The notes under the pieces: generated by a model
The model's database searches: none
Told to the model about the DNA's origin: nothing
Seen by the model: the letters and a program-made list of their open reading frames with translations, nothing else
Source of the DNA: Epichloe hybrida
Taxonomy: Eukaryota > Ascomycota > Sordariomycetes > Hypocreales > Clavicipitaceae
Direction: 5' to 3'
Length of the DNA: 64,000 nucleotides
NCBI GenBank assembly: GCA_019022495.1
Contig: JAFEKR010000058.1
Coordinates: forward strand, 62,001 to 126,000
Shown here: in pieces, positions 19,685 to 32,296 of the stretch
How the letters are laid out: the number at the start of each line of letters is the position of its first letter
Position numbering within the stretch: position 1 is the first letter of the stretch
Position numbers and translations under genes: made by a program

Positions 19685-21383
19685 CTAACCCTTTCTTAAG
19701 CTCCCGAGCTTCCCTTGTTCTTGGCAGGCCTGCTTCAGCCAAGTATAGTCCGGTGGCCCGGGGAGCTCCAAGAGCCAGTAGATCTGCGGCCGGGTTGCGG
19801 AGAAGGCTTGAACATGTGTTGCAGAAATGATATCAGCCACTTCATCCTCTTGGAAGGGCAGGCCGGCCCAATGCAAACTTCTCCACAATTCGTGATCTCT
19901 GTCTTTTGAAAGGTTTGGCGACAGATACTGTTGAATGCAACACGGCCGTGGATCGTTGGGCCTCTCTCGCAAGGTCTTCTAGCACTGGAAAGTTGAATAA
20001 TTGTCTTACGGTGACCAAGAGACCCTCATGAAGAGCGAGGGATACTAGCTGCATGGCCGTGATGGAGTCACCGCCCATCTGGAAAAAGCGACAGTCCATG
20101 CTGATGACATCTGGATTAACCTCTAGCACCCGGGCAGCCATCAACTGTATTTTGCGCTCGATCTGGGTCAATGATCTTTGGGAGGTGTGATGAGTCCCGG
20201 AGGCCCCGTCGGTCCATGCGATCTTCGTTGCTTGGCTACGCAGCTTAGATCGATCAATCTTGCCCGATCTAGTCAATGGAATATGATTGACGGCAAGAAG
20301 CATGGCCGGAACCGTGTGCTGAGGCACATTCTGAAGGAGACGCGATTCTGCGAATGGACTTCAGTGACAAAATCTTGGCTGGATTCAAGAATCAGAAATT
20401 CTTCTCCCGTAGAATCAAGTGCCCGTCGTCCTATAAACGCCGTCAATACCTCCTGGAATGTGGCGTCTGGTCGTTGAAGCACCTCCACAGTGACGTCTTG
20501 GGATCCTGGAAAGTGACGGCGCAGATGAGACTCGACTTCCGCTAGTTCGATACGCTGAGCGTGGATCTTGACTTGGCTGTCACGGCGTCCAACATATTTC
20601 AGGGAGCCATCAGGTAGATCCTGAGCGACATCTCCGGTCCTGTATACGTGTCGCGGAGAGTAGTCATGGCCTCTGAAATCCCGGAGCCATAGGGGTCGTT
20701 CGATGAAGGTCTGGCGAAATTGTTCGCCATCATGTAGATACCCGCGCCCGACGGCGGGACCCTCGACAAGCAACTCCCCAACAGCGCTGATGAGGAGTAG
20801 TCGAGCGGGATTGTTTCTATCAGTGATCCAGCAGGTTACGCCACTCGCGTATCCGATGCTCGAAGGACTGGAAACCACCTGATCGTTGACGACGCAGTCT
20901 ACGGAGCACTCGGCTGGCCCGTATGCATTGATGAGATGAACCGACTGTCCCCAGAATTTGATGTTCTCCACCTTGATAGCTTCGCCGCTTGAGACCAAGA
21001 CCTTGATTTGTTATTGGGTTGAGACTGCGAATGAAGTCGCTTTCGTTTCTTTGCAATATTGACAGAATTGGAAGGTTGCTATCCGACTGTAGGCGACACA
21101 CCAACAAATTGATGAACAGACCAACTGCATTCTCAATACCCGAGAGCGGAATGTCTCGTCCAGATGTTAGGTAGCCACAACAAACATCATCTGTGCCAGT
21201 GTAGCAACGTAAGACCAGAGCCCAGGCTAACTGTATCACGTTGAAAAGCGTCGATCCGTATGTCTCGCAGAAGGTTCTGATGCGGCGTGAGTCAATGCGG
21301 CGAGCCACGGAGTGTAATCGGCCCTCGGAGGAATCTTGTAGCAAGCAAATGTATGTCCGGGCATGATGCAAAGCGGTGGGCAC
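19685..21383 (-). pseudogene. Non-ribosomal peptide synthetase relic (partial C - partial A - T - partial C)
   Basis: Pieces of a fungal NRPS in order on the minus strand. First (21383 to about 21005) is the rear of a condensation domain (FNVIQLAWALVLRCYTG, SGRDIPLSGIENAVGLFINL) without its HHxxxDG half. A junction with KVLVSSGEAIK follows, and an adenylation domain that starts in its middle: A5 NAYGPAECS, A6 GELLVEGPAVGRGYL, A7 YRTGD, A8 GRRDSQVKIHAQRIELAEVE, A10 LTRSGKIDRSKLR. A thiolation domain is next (FFQMGGDSITAMQLV, carrier Ser present). The last piece is the beginning of another condensation domain (ADIISATHVQAFSATRPQ) ending at a stop. Pieces lie in three different frame relations, with shifts near 21000, 20330 and 19970. 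The A1-A4 half is missing, so substrate choice cannot be read. Not functional as it stands. Confidence 0.85.
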
Positions 21384-22300
21384 CAGACAAAGTATGACCT
21401 GGTACTGATGGATGTGACATCATGTGAGCACGCCTGTCTGTCATGGTCTCATGGACGGCTTCAGGGTAACTATAAGAACCAGAAAAAGCGGCCTACAACA
21501 CCCATCACAGCTATGACGGCCAGCGTACTTCGAGGCTATGAGGAGAACTTGCTTGGGCAACGTAATGGACGACTACGGAGTATTACATAGATGATAGCAC
21601 AGCCGGTGAGTAATTTAAAAAGGGTCTTATCTAGCTAGAAGGTCATGTGACTAATGGGCCTAGCTAAGAAGCTTACATAAGCAGAAAAGCTAAAGGGGTA
21701 TAAAAATCATTAGCACATACTCCGTATATCCGTACTATTAATTAGGGTATATATATATATTATGCTATACCCCGAATTTTAGAAGACGCATAGGATTTTC
21801 TCTCCTTCAATTGATTATATAACTTGACTAATATCATTATTACCTATCCCCCCTTTGTGCGTGCTAGAAACCCCCACGAAAACTCGAGATGCCCCCCCCA
21901 CCTTCCTGCTTACCCTGTTCCCAAGAACTCCATCTGCGACCACCGCCTCGTCATGTGCGCCACTAGATGAGGCTCAATCCTTGCTGTCGCGACACATACA
22001 TGTATCCGTCTACCTTGGGCCGCTTGGGGGGCAGGGCGACAGACTCTCAACACGACACGACGCCAGAAAAGGTCCAGTCCCTGCTTTACGCATTGAATGA
22101 ACCCTCCCCGCCCTTGTTTGTCGACCAGACGACTTCTCGCTCGACCCCGCCCCAAACTTAGTTTCCAACGTCTCATCGTGCCACCTTGGACCAGCCCCGC
22201 CCGCCGTCTTCGTCGCATTTGGCTAGTCGCGGGCCGTTCGACGGTAACAACCGTTGCCCTTTTCTTGCTTCCTAACTTTTCATCGCCTCTTCTTCCTACG
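21384..22300. other. AT-rich gene-free stretch and SPATA20-like leader
   Basis: 21570-21860 is strongly AT-rich with repeated TAGCTAGAAG/TAGCTAAGAAG-type words and TATATATATA, like mutated repeat DNA. Two TACGGAGTA-type 9-mers are at 21574 and 21718. From about 21900 it is the upstream/leader region of the next gene; the frame is open from 22097 (Arg-rich, presequence-like) into the CDS. Confidence 0.5.
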
Positions 22301-24665
22301 ATGCTTGTATCAGAACTTACCGCATCGGCTGCGGCAAGAGGAGCAATGGGAGCTGTTTTTTCAGTCACCGACCCGGGAGCGACTGCTCAACCAGCGCCGT
22401 TAGAGAACAGAACTGCCTCGAGCAAGAGTAATTTTGTGCGAAGCGGCTTGCACAGCTTGGTAAGATGGCAAACTCTAGACTCGGATTCGATCGAACGGGC
22501 GAAGCGGGAGAATAAGCTCATTTTCCTGCATGTCGGGTACAAGGCGTGCCATTGTACGTTTCGGCCTGACAAAATCGCCAAGACGATACCAGCTAATTGG
22601 CCGCAGTCTGTCGGCTCATGGCTCAAGAGTCATTCTCTAATGCGGAATGCGCCAGCGTCTTGAACGAATCCTTTGTTCCTATAATTGTGGATCGAGAAGA
22701 ACGACCCGACATCGACACTATTTACATGAACTACGTACAAGCAGTGAGCAATGTGGGAGGCTGGCCGCTAAATGTTTTTGTCACTCCCGACTTGGAGCCG
22801 GTATTCGGAGGCACTTACTGGCCTGGACCGGGCACCTCTCGTCGAGCCGTTGCCGAGCACGAGGACGAAACGCCGGACTCTTTGACAGTCTTCAAAAAGG
22901 TTCGAGATATCTGGCGAGACCAAGAAGCAAGGTGTCGCAAAGAGGCATCGGAAGTTTTAGGCCAGTTGCGAGAATTCGCTGCCGAGGGCACATTGGGAAC
23001 TCGAGGAATCTGCGGCCCGCTCCCAACGCCAATTGCAACACCCAGCTGGGCGATTCCCACCGTTCCTGAGCTTCCGGCGCAGGCGGCTCAGGAGAAGGAC
23101 ACGCAGGCGTCAAGCGAACTTGACCTGGACCAACTGGAAGAAGCCTACACCCATATCGCGGGGACCTTTGACCCTGTCTATGGTGGATTCGGTCTCGCGC
23201 CCAAGTTTCTGACTCCTCCCAAACTGGCCTTTCTGCTCCAGCTCAACGCTGCCCCATCAGCCGTGCAGGATGTAGTCGGAGAGGCCGAGTGCAGGCATGC
23301 CAGCGACATGGCTGTAGACACACTGCGCAGAATTCGAGATGGTGCGTTGCATGACCACATTGGAGCTACTGGCTTTTCTCGCTGCTCCGTAACGCCAGAT
23401 TGGAGTATCCCCAACTTCGAAACGCTCGTTGTCGACAATGCTCTATTGTTGACCCTCTATCTCGACGCTTGGCGCCTCGCTGGCGGGAAAGTCGAAAGTG
23501 AGTTTTTCGATACGCTGATCGAGCTGGCCGAATACCTGAGCTCTGCACCCATCGCTTTGCCCAGCGGCGGGCTGGCGTCTAGCGAGGCTGCGGACTCCTT
23601 CATGAGACGAGGAGACAAGGAAGTGAAAGAGGGCGCGTACTACCTATGGACGAGGCGCGAGTTCGACTCGGTAGTAGATGCGTCGGGCCGAGACAAGCAA
23701 ATCAGCCAAGTTGCCGCTGCTCACTGGGACGTCCAAGAAGACGGCAACGTCGATGAAGACCACGACGCAAATGACGACTTCTTCAACCAGAACATATTGC
23801 GCATTGTGAAGACCCCCGACGAGCTGAGCAAACAGTTCAACTTGCCCCTGGCGACAGTGCAGCGGTACATCCAGACAGCCAGACAGGAGCTCAAAGCCCG
23901 ACGAGACAAGGAGCGAACGCGTCCCGAGCTCGACGATAAGGTCATTACAGCCTGGAACGGTCTCGTCATCTCATCACTCGCTCGGGCGTCCATTGCCCTC
24001 AAGAGCGTCGCCACTACCCACAGCCACAACTACCTCACTGCCGCCCAGTCCGCCGCCAACTTTATCCAGACGAACCTCTGGGACGCATCATCCAAAGTCC
24101 TGTACAGAATATGGCAAGACGGTCGCGGCACAGAAGGCTTCGCCGACGATTACGCATACCTCATCAACGGTCTCTTGGACCTCTTCACCGCGACTGGAGA
24201 CGAAACTCTCCTTGAGTTCGCAGATGTCCTCCAAAGTAAGTTTTGTTCAAGCCTCGCTTTTGTTCTTTTGTTCTTCTTCTTCTTCTTCTTACACAACCCG
24301 CACACGACTAACCACCCCGCGAACCAGAAACTCAAAATTCACTCTTCCACGACCCCCAAGCCGGCGCTTTCTTCTCCACATCATCTACATCACCGCACAC
24401 CATTCTCCGCCTCAAAGACGGCATGGACACGTCGCTCCCGTCCGTCAACGCCGTCGCCGCGTCGAATCTCTTCCGTCTCGGCGCTTTGCTCGATGACGAG
24501 ACCTACTCTGCCCTGGCTAGGGGGACGGTGAACGCTTTCGAGGCAGAAATGCTGCAGCATCCGTGGCTGTTCCCCGGCCTGTTGGGGGCCGTGGTCACGG
24601 CACGGTTGGGCTTCAGCGGGCCTGTGGCGGACGTGCAGTACAAGGGGAGGCGGGAAAAGGCGTAG
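22301..24665 (+). CDS. DUF255/SPATA20-type thioredoxin-fold protein (YyaL family)
   Basis: Conserved protein with an N-terminal thioredoxin-like DUF255 domain and a large (alpha/alpha)6-type domain like N-acylglucosamine epimerases; the role is unclear in all organisms. Exons 22301-22553, 22607-24235, 24328-24665; introns of 53 bp (GTACGT...CAG) and 92 bp (GTAAGT, branch CTAAC, CAG); 739 aa. The first intron splits the active-site-like motif and splicing restores KACHFCRLMAQESF (Cys83-x-x-Cys86). Further: IVDREERPDIDTIYMNYVQA, GGWPLNVFVTPDLEPVFGGTYW, GGFGLAPKF, DDKVITAWNGLVISSLA and the C-terminal MDTSLPSVNAVAASNLFRL. The start chosen has A at -3; an in-frame upstream ATG at 22097 would add an Arg-rich, mitochondrial-presequence-like 68 residues. 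Confidence 0.88.
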
Positions 24666-24983
24666 TCTTTGCCAGTTCTGTTGTTCTGGTGTTTGATAGC
24701 TTGGAGATATCCTGGTCATTCGCGTTATCGGCACCATTATTAATTCCGTTCCTCAATTCACCCCGTGTTGTGTGTGCCATGTCGTGCCGTGCCGTGCCGT
24801 GCCGTGCCGTGCTGCGATGCAAAGCAAGCAAAAGCACTGACATCCAGGTCCATTGAATTCTGTCCCTGTTTCTATCTCACCACTTCCTCAATCATGGGTA
24901 TCTATTTTACAATAACGGTTGCCAATCAATGGAATCTCCCCTGTTTCCTCGTCAAAAATGTCTTCCTGCCAAGACGTGCTTCA
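24666..24983. other. Convergent intergenic region with a GTGCC pentamer repeat
   Basis: 3' ends of the SPATA20-like and dynein genes. About six GTGCC units lie at 24784-24813. No gene. Confidence 0.7.
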
Positions 24984-26989
24984 CTATGACCTCGGGCTAT
25001 CCGCCGCTCCGGACGTCCTATTCATCAAGTTGCTAAAGAAGCTCTGCAGCTGCTCGTTGTCGAAATTTGTGGTGGCCATGTTGCTTGGTGGGCCTGCATC
25101 CTCATCATCAAGTTGGTAGTCTTCATCTGGGGAGGAGACGTGTGCATTTCGGTCCTGCGACAATGTTAGCGAAAAAAGTGGTGAAATTCAATGCTTTTTT
25201 TTTTCTGGTGGGCTGTGAGGTAGGTACGCTTGCTGTGATGGGAGGTTTGAAAAGAAGGACGATTATACCTTTAGACGCTGCAGCATGTCATCGGCATCGA
25301 CTTGTATACCACCCATGTTGAACTGAACTGGTCCAATGTGATCATTCACGCTCTTCTCTTCGGGGAAATCGACCCGCCGTGAGGAGGAAAGATGGTCGCC
25401 GTTGGCGGCACCCTTCTCGGGGGCTTTGGCCTTGAACGCCTCGAGGATCTTGAGCTGTCTCTCGAAGAAATCCTGGGGGTATTCACTGTTCACGCCCACG
25501 GTCTTGCCGTCGTTCATGGCGCTTTCCACGACGGCCAAGCCACCGCTGTTGGGGTCACGACACCATTCTTCGTACTGAGTGATGGCGCTAGGGCCGTGAT
25601 GCACGGGCGTTGTTGGAGGCGCATCCGCGTCTTCGTCGGTAGGCGCGACGTCCTCGGCTACGCCTGGGTTGGATCCCGGCGGAAGCTTGATGTCTTCCTC
25701 CCAGCCTTTGGAGACGAGCTCGGCGTCAAAGGTGCCGCCGAGGATGCGGATCTTGCCCCATGAGTCCCAGTTGGGCGCGACAACGATCTTATCGCGGTCA
25801 ATGACGTTGTGCTTGAGAGGTTGGCGTTTTAGCAGTGAGGTGATTCCGAGAGTAGAGTGTATGAGGAGGGGTAGCTGAGAGGGTGTGTTTTGGGAGGTGT
25901 AGATGAGAGAGGCGCCGTCTGTGGGTGACAAGTTAGCCGTCTTTGAGTTTCAACATGTCGGTGTTGGGGGCTTTGCAAAGTTTGAGCGACATACGTCGAA
26001 GGAGAATTGTTCGTAGATATTGTAAAACGGTATCAAAGTCAGGTTCTCTCCAGCCTTTGTTCTTTTCGAGAAACTCCATTTTTTGCGCCTGAAAACATTT
26101 GTCACCTTGGTGGTTCGGAGATGAAATCTGTCTGTTGGAAGTGAACAGAACTTACATTCTGACAGACCACACAAAGCGGTAGTCCCAAGGGTTCAGACCA
26201 TTCTCCTGGTCCCAAGGGCAAGAGGCCGTCGCCGTCGCCGCTTGTTCCCGCGGCTGTCGGCGTGCCATCCAAGTTGATGGCGGCGCCTCCACGACCGCGC
26301 TCTTTCCACGATGCCATGACCTCTTCCATCTCGTTTCGTGACTCGGCGTCCACTCTGCCCATGACCTCCTCCAAGACCTGGATCCATTTCCAGACCTGGC
26401 GAAGCCACTGATGCGGCTGCGACCAGTCCAGCAGGATCACAATGGCTGAGTGGGGAACGGTCTCGGCGTTGAGCAGCGGCGACACGAGTGAAGCAAATTC
26501 GTTTGACGGCTGTGATAGTGAGTAAAGCGATACTCGTGCCAGTGTATCTAGGCGCATGTTAGATCCGCCTGAACCTGGTGCACGACACTCTCGCAGCGGC
26601 TCAATACGCACCATCTTGGTCGGCGTCCAACACATCGTAGTATGTATAGCCTAGAGCAAAGTTGTTCGCGACGGGTGGGGTTTTCTGTCGGTCAAAGGTG
26701 CGTCTTCCTTCTGAGCTGGATAGTGATTCGATGAATTCTCGTTGCGTCTCAGGGGTACCACCTTTTGGTTCTCCAACATTAGCATTTCGAGATTACGATT
26801 GCTTTGAGAAAAAGTGAGGGCAAGGGCCCATTTACCTAGCACGAGCAGATTCTTTTGTGGAAGACGTTTTCCGCTGGCGACCGACTCCAGCATAGACGTC
26901 CACAGATTTCTCTTCTGTTCGCCGTTTCGACCTTCGGTTTCACCTGAGCCAGAGGTGTACGTCGACACCCTTTCGTTTCTGCTCGCCAT
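24984..26989 (-). CDS. Cytoplasmic dynein light intermediate chain
   Basis: Non-catalytic dynein subunit that links the motor to cargo adaptors. Six exons: 26836-26989, 26612-26761, 26156-26547, 25995-26088, 25269-25918, 24984-25154. All five introns are GT-AG (64-114 bp) and the sum is 536 aa. The N-terminus has NLLVLGGTPETQREFIESL, the family's P-loop region, here degenerate as in other fungal members. Then FALGYTYYDVLDADQDD, SAIVILLDWSQPHQWLRQVW, LGLPLCVVCQN, FDTVLQYLRTILLRHGASLIYTS, HNVIDRDKIVVAPNWDSWGKI and QDFFERQLKILEAFK. The last exon is acidic and ends NEQLQSFFSNLMNRTSG, a helix-like tail that in other members contacts adaptors. Assembly of exons 4-6 is by hand but frame and family sequence agree throughout. 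Confidence 0.92.
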
Positions 26990-27601
26990 GGCAGCGGTAC
27001 GGGTTCACGGTATTCTGTTTCGTGCGATTCTCCCAAACAAGCTCCGAGAAAACTCTCGAGCCCAGATCATAAGAAGCTGATGTGGTGGCTTGAAACGCGT
27101 GTGGCTCGCTCGATAATAAGCTCGTCCTAGCGTGTCGGTGGGCGAAAGAACCGCGTAGTGATGTCAGGGGAAGGGGATTCTTTTCCGGGAGATTCAGGCG
27201 TTACAGTGGAGGCATCTTCGCCTGCGGTTTAACAGGCTGCAGATATTGTGTCGACAAGCAGTTTCGATTTCGTCCGAATCGTCCTTTGTTCCTGGTGACA
27301 TTTAATGACCGAGCGACAAAACGTTCCTTCCCTCCTTACCACATTGCGATTCCTATGTACGAACCTTGGGCATGGAGCTCGACGGTCCGGAAATTGACCC
27401 GCAGCAAATCTACCGAGGCAGCGAATTAGGTTGGTTCATGCCCTGTGCTCCAGGGGTGTCACTCACTGTGACACGCAGGATCCAACAGCGCCCCACCACT
27501 CGGGCAGAGCTTGGCCGCACAGCCTTGCCGATGATGATGATGTCTGGTCCCAACATCCACGTCTTGTCGCTGTCCAAGACGGCGCCCGCTACGTTTTCGC
27601 A
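26990..27601. promoter_or_regulatory. Divergent upstream region dynein light intermediate chain / IST3
   Basis: About 600 bp between divergent starts. No recognised transcription-factor motif or other gene. Confidence 0.5.
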
Positions 27602-28646
27602 ATGAATAAAATCAAAGCGATCCAAGATCTCAACAAGAAAGAAATAGAAAACGGAATGTAAGTAACTTGTTCTCCGTCTGTTCCATCAGGAGATGGAAAA
27701 TCCCGACACTGACCTTTTTTTGCTCAGAACTCCAGAAGGATCATGGCACGTTGACTACCGCGACACAGCATACATCTACTTCGGGGGCCTTCCCTATGAA
27801 ATGACCGAAGGCGACGTCATAACCATTTTTTCTCAGTTCGGCGAGCCGACCTTTCTCAAACTCGCTCGCGACAAAGAGACGGGTAAATCAAAAGGCTTCG
27901 GGTGGCTCCAGTACGAAGACCAGCGCAGCACAGACCTCGCCGTCGATAATCTCGGCGGAGCCGACGTTGGAGGACGGATCATCAGTGTCGACCATGCGAG
28001 ATACAAGGCGAGGGACGATGAGGACCCTGCCGAGTTTGACGTCAGCTGGGAGGCTATGATGCGCAAGGAGGGAAAACTGAAGCCTGATGATGAGCAAAGT
28101 GAGCAGGGGGAAGTGTCGCAGCGGCCAGTGTTGCCAGAAGAGAGAGAGCTCGCCATCTTGATACGAGATCATGACGAGGACGATCCGATGAAGGCATTTC
28201 TGGTGGAAGAGAAGAAGAAGGAGGTCGAGGAGGCGAGAAGAAAAGCGGAGAAGAAGGAGAAAATTCACAGACATGGCCATGGACACAGATCGCATCGGAG
28301 GAGGAACGAATCACCACAGGACAAGGACAGACGGCATAGGCATCGGGACAGAGATCGGAGCAAGGACAGACATAGGGACCGCGACCCGCGCAGTCATAGG
28401 GGTGATGATTCTCGAGACGAAAGACGAAAAGAACGACGACATCGCGGTGACGACGAAGATAGAGAGAGGCGCAAGGATACAGGACGCGATAGAGATGATG
28501 GTCGGGATCCAGACCGTGACCGTGACCGTGACAGAAGGAGACACGGACGAGATAGATCTATTGGGTCGGGGTCGAAACGTTGGAGTGGCGAAGATGGCAG
28601 GAAACGAAGAAGTCGGAGTCGTTCCCCGCGACATCACAGAGACTAA
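27602..28646 (+). CDS. IST3: IST3/RBMX2-type RES complex RRM protein
   Basis: RNA-binding subunit of the retention-and-splicing complex, part of the activated spliceosome (Snu17 in yeast, Cwf29 in fission yeast). Exon 1 27602-27657, intron 27658-27727 (GTAAGT, TCAG), exon 2 27728-28646; 324 aa. The N-terminus MNKIKAIQDLNKKEIENG plus TPEGSWHVDYRDTAYIYFGG is diagnostic. The RRM spans about 34-112 with RNP2 AYIYFGGL and RNP1 KSKGFGWLQY, followed by RSTDLAVDNLGGADVGGR. The C-terminal half is a charged tail of Arg/Asp/His/Lys dipeptides (RD/RS/HR-rich) as in RBMX2. Convergent with the PROPPIN gene. Confidence 0.93.
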
Positions 28647-28878
28647 TACTTGCATCATGACGCACGCATCGTCAAAGGAGTTTCAAAGTTGTGATGTTGG
28701 TAGTATTGGTATCGTGAACAAGTAGCGCCTCGCCTAAATTTCGACCAAAAAAACATGTGTAGAATTGTGAGAAAAAAATTAGGATGAACACCCCCAACGT
28801 CCCAAAATGGTCCCAATATGGTAATGCAACATGACCAAAAATTTTTTTTTTTAAACTTCCACCCCTAGTCGTTAAATG

Positions 28879-30204
28879 TTACGTATTGCCCAGGTATCGT
28901 TTCCATCCCTCCCTCACACAGATGCGCTTTCCATTTTCTCCATCTACAAGGACAAACTTCTCCCACCTGGCGTCTCTACCAGCCCCCACGACAGCAAGAC
29001 TGTCTTCGCCAGTCCAGCCTATTATCCCTTTTGCAGGGCGCATGGTTCCAAGTACGGTGCCCTCTGAAAAGGGTATTCCCCCAATCATAGTTTCGTCACC
29101 GGCCTCAAAGGGCGCAGACGTGAATGAGTAGACATCTGAGAACATGCGAGGCATGAGGGGGATCTTGCCGAGGATGCCCCATTTTCCGGAGTCGGCCTCG
29201 TTTGCCCCGAAATGTTGACTACGCTGTATTGATTGCCGCTTTGAATTGGGAATATCGAATATGTGAAGAGTTGATTTGTCTGATGTGCACGCCAACATGG
29301 CGCCTGAGGGAGAGAAGGCGAGGGAGAATATCGTTGCCGGATCGATTCCTCTCCGAAGCTCTGCAATCTTGGCACAGTTGCTGGTCGAATAGACACGAAT
29401 GAGAGTCCCTGTCTCGCTAGCCGTCGCGAGTAGCTCTCCATCAGTGCTCAGCTGAATAGCTTTCAGGGCCGACGAATGCGCAGGAATGATACTGACGTTG
29501 CCCGTCGCAAGCTCGACGAGCTGGATCTGACCGACGGTTCTGCCGGGAAACGCGAGCTGCTTGTTTGCCAGTGAACACAGGCCGAGAAAGTTGTCTGCAG
29601 TTTCGTAAACGTGGAGCAGGTTTGGGGGTTTGGAGAAGGAGTACACGCGAACACTGCTTTGGAGAGTGACAACGACGCGTTCACGGCCGAGTTGGACGCC
29701 GCGAACGGAGCTGAGCGCTGATATCTCAAGCGCAATCTTGCCTTTCATGTCATCCCAAATGATAGCCTGGACGTAACGAGTCAGATCTGGAGGCGAAGCC
29801 TTCTAGGAGAATCTAAATGGCAGCTTGAAATACCTTGTTCATGGCAAATTTTGGTGATTTGCCACCACCGACAAGAGCGAGGTAGTTGGTCATGCCCATC
29901 ATCTGAACGAGGCCTATGCCAGCATTGAAGTCTGGACCAAGTATTAGTAAAATGAGAATATGCCGCATCATAGCTGTCATTCCTGCAAGTTATACCTCTC
30001 GATGCCTTCATCAAGCATGACTTTGTATGAAAAACTACGCCATCTTGTTAAAGGGAATTACATGGTTGGCTTGGGCGAGCGACAGCGCAACATACTGCAT
30101 ATTCCTGACTCTAGGCCAACCGCAAAGCAGCTACTATCGCTGTTGAATGCGACGGAAAGCACGGCAGTCGGGCTCGACGACTCTATGGGTGGGCGGACAT
30201 TCAT
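28879..30204 (-). CDS. HSV2: PROPPIN (WIPI3/4-like; HSV2 type) with LRRG motif
   Basis: Seven-bladed beta-propeller of the Atg18 family that binds PI3P/PI(3,5)P2 on autophagic and endosomal membranes. Exons 30096-30204, 29996-30034, 29834-29931, 28879-29766; introns of 61, 64 and 67 bp, all GT-AG; 377 aa. Blade 1 begins PTAVLSVAFNSDSSCFAVGLESG. Then GIGLVQMMGMTNYLALVGGG and NKAIIWDDMKGKIALEI. The lipid-binding motif is LRRG (about 219-222, in AELRRGIDPATIFSLAFSP); LRRG is typical of the Hsv2/WIPI3-4 side, whereas Atg18/Atg21 have FRRG. No long disordered loop, which also argues against Atg18. The exon 2 sequence is the least certain part. Confidence 0.88.
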
Positions 30205-32296
30205 GATGAGATGAGGCGTGGTCGCAAGGAATGAGGAACGGGTCGTGGGCGGATGACACTTTGTGTGTTGGTGAGTGTGCGAAGTGAGATAGATGCCTTG
30301 TTGCGCGCGACAAAAATCCAGCAGCACTATTTGTCAAGATATCGAGGCATTTCGAGCGGGGTTTGCGTCGGCAGTCCGAACTTAGGTGAGCCCAAACGTT
30401 GCAGAGAGCTTGCACGATGATGATGATGATGATGTTGTTATTGTTGTTGTTGTTGTTGTTATTGTTGTTGTTGTTGTTGTTGTCGTCGTCGTCTATGCTC
30501 TGTTTCTGCCCTTCCGCGACCAATCCTAACGAAGCGATGCTCGGTAATCAGAAGGCACACGAGATTAATGCTTGGATGAAGTATTCAAGAGCAGAAGCGA
30601 GAAAAGGCTTCTCCGAAATCCCCATTTGAATCGAGAAAAAAAAAAGGGTTGACGATATTGATTATTAGACAAAGGAGCAGGTGCAAGGCAAGGCCAACAG
30701 ACTGGAGCCAGCGACGTCAGATGGTCGAATGGGTGTGGAGACGCCACCACCACGCATGACAGAGACAGCCTCAGCCTCGGGGCATAACATAATACAGCTT
30801 AGTCTACCTGAAACAGCCTTAATACCTCGAGCAAGACGAGCAAGACGAGACAAACCTTTTATAGTATTAATGACATTGAAAAGAAGAAAGATTGAGTATA
30901 AGTAACGTACCTGAAAAAAAAATACTAAGAACTTAACTCTCTCGTCCATGTGTTGAAAAGTTGTCTGTCATCTTGTCATCTCTTCGTCGCCAAGTGACAA
31001 GGTACCAAAAGCGACAACACGTGATGAGCAACACCATAGGAGTGCCCTACCGAGGAACTGCCGGACCCCAGGGTTCATCCAATTAGGTTAGCGTTGCGCA
31101 CGGGCGGGGACATCCAGCAATCAGAGACCTTGGCTTGAACGACCACGATGAGATCAACAACAAGGGGTTGACGAAGGAACTCACAAAATGACAGCAAAGT
31201 GTGCGTGATTGAACGTTGAGAAAATCATGGTATACACACGATCGGTAGTGTGATTGCCTGTGCGGAGTAGAAACCGCTAGTCGAAAAGGCGACTGCATGC
31301 GCTTTATTGGCCTCTTCAACACTTTCCCACAACCACGTCAAACATGGACCTACCTGCACAAAGGCGGTCGGTCTGGCCCTATTAACGGCTCATTCTACCG
31401 CCAATTGGACGGGACGGGATGGACGAGATGGACCCTGCAGCACCATCCGTGCTAAAGGAGTCGCCATCACTTTTAAGTGCCTGTAAAAGTGCGTAGTACT
31501 CCGTAGTGGTAGTAGTAGTAGCTCATCGTGATGTGGTGGCACATTGCGAGATGAACCCAGGTGCCTGGTATTTCTCTACTCTGTGCTCTGGACTGAAACT
31601 GACAATTTTTTGGGGCGTGATACCTCGTTCCTGGCCAGCGAACCCCTGAGAAAAATGCTAAACCACAGGGCAACCACCAAGGACTCCCAAAATCGATGAT
31701 GAGATGCGCTGTACGAAGCCGGCAAAATACGTCAAGCGGCTCTGGCTCTGATGGACATGGACGCATGGACGTGAGCAACAGGGCGCGCACAGGAAGACAG
31801 AAAGTTGGGGGAGAAGAAGAAAGCTCCTCGTCACAAGTCGGCACTAGACATGAGCGACATGGACGAGGTGACTGCCAGAATGATGCTGCTAGCGATTCCT
31901 GCCAGCTACCGGGGGCAGTTGATTGGCTGCTCCGGGCGTGAAATTAGCTCTTCCACTTTACCACTACGGAGTACTCCGTGCTGCTGTGCTGCTGTGCTGC
32001 TGGTTCCCTTGTTGGAGTGACTGGAGCACCAACCCGTGCTCGTACCTGCTCCTCCACCCCCTTGCCTCACCTTTTCCGAGTCCACCACTCCAGCAACGTC
32101 CTGTCCGCCATCCCATTTCCAAGCGTACCTCTCTCCGTCCTTCTTTTTCCTCATCCAGCGAGTTGCTCTGCCATTCTGCAATAGCCACGCAGCCTTGTCT
32201 TCCCCCCCATCCCCTCAACTTTGATCATCTGACGCTCTCTCGTCGTCCCTGTTCTTCTCCTTCGGCCAGTATCTCCAACCCGCAGCTTCAGTCAAC
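30205..32296. other. Two-kilobase gene-free region with a trinucleotide microsatellite
   Basis: 30415-30491 is a compound GAT/TTG/TCG microsatellite. The rest has only short, unrecognised ORFs. TACTCCGTA/TACGGAGTA 9-mers are at 31497 and 31965. From about 32030 the sequence is pyrimidine-rich and is the septin leader. No tRNA, 5S or other RNA gene recognised. Confidence 0.5.
30415..30491. repeat. Compound GAT / TTG / TCG trinucleotide microsatellite
   Basis: About five GAT units, roughly seventeen TTG units with two interruptions, then three TCG units. Confidence 0.9.
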
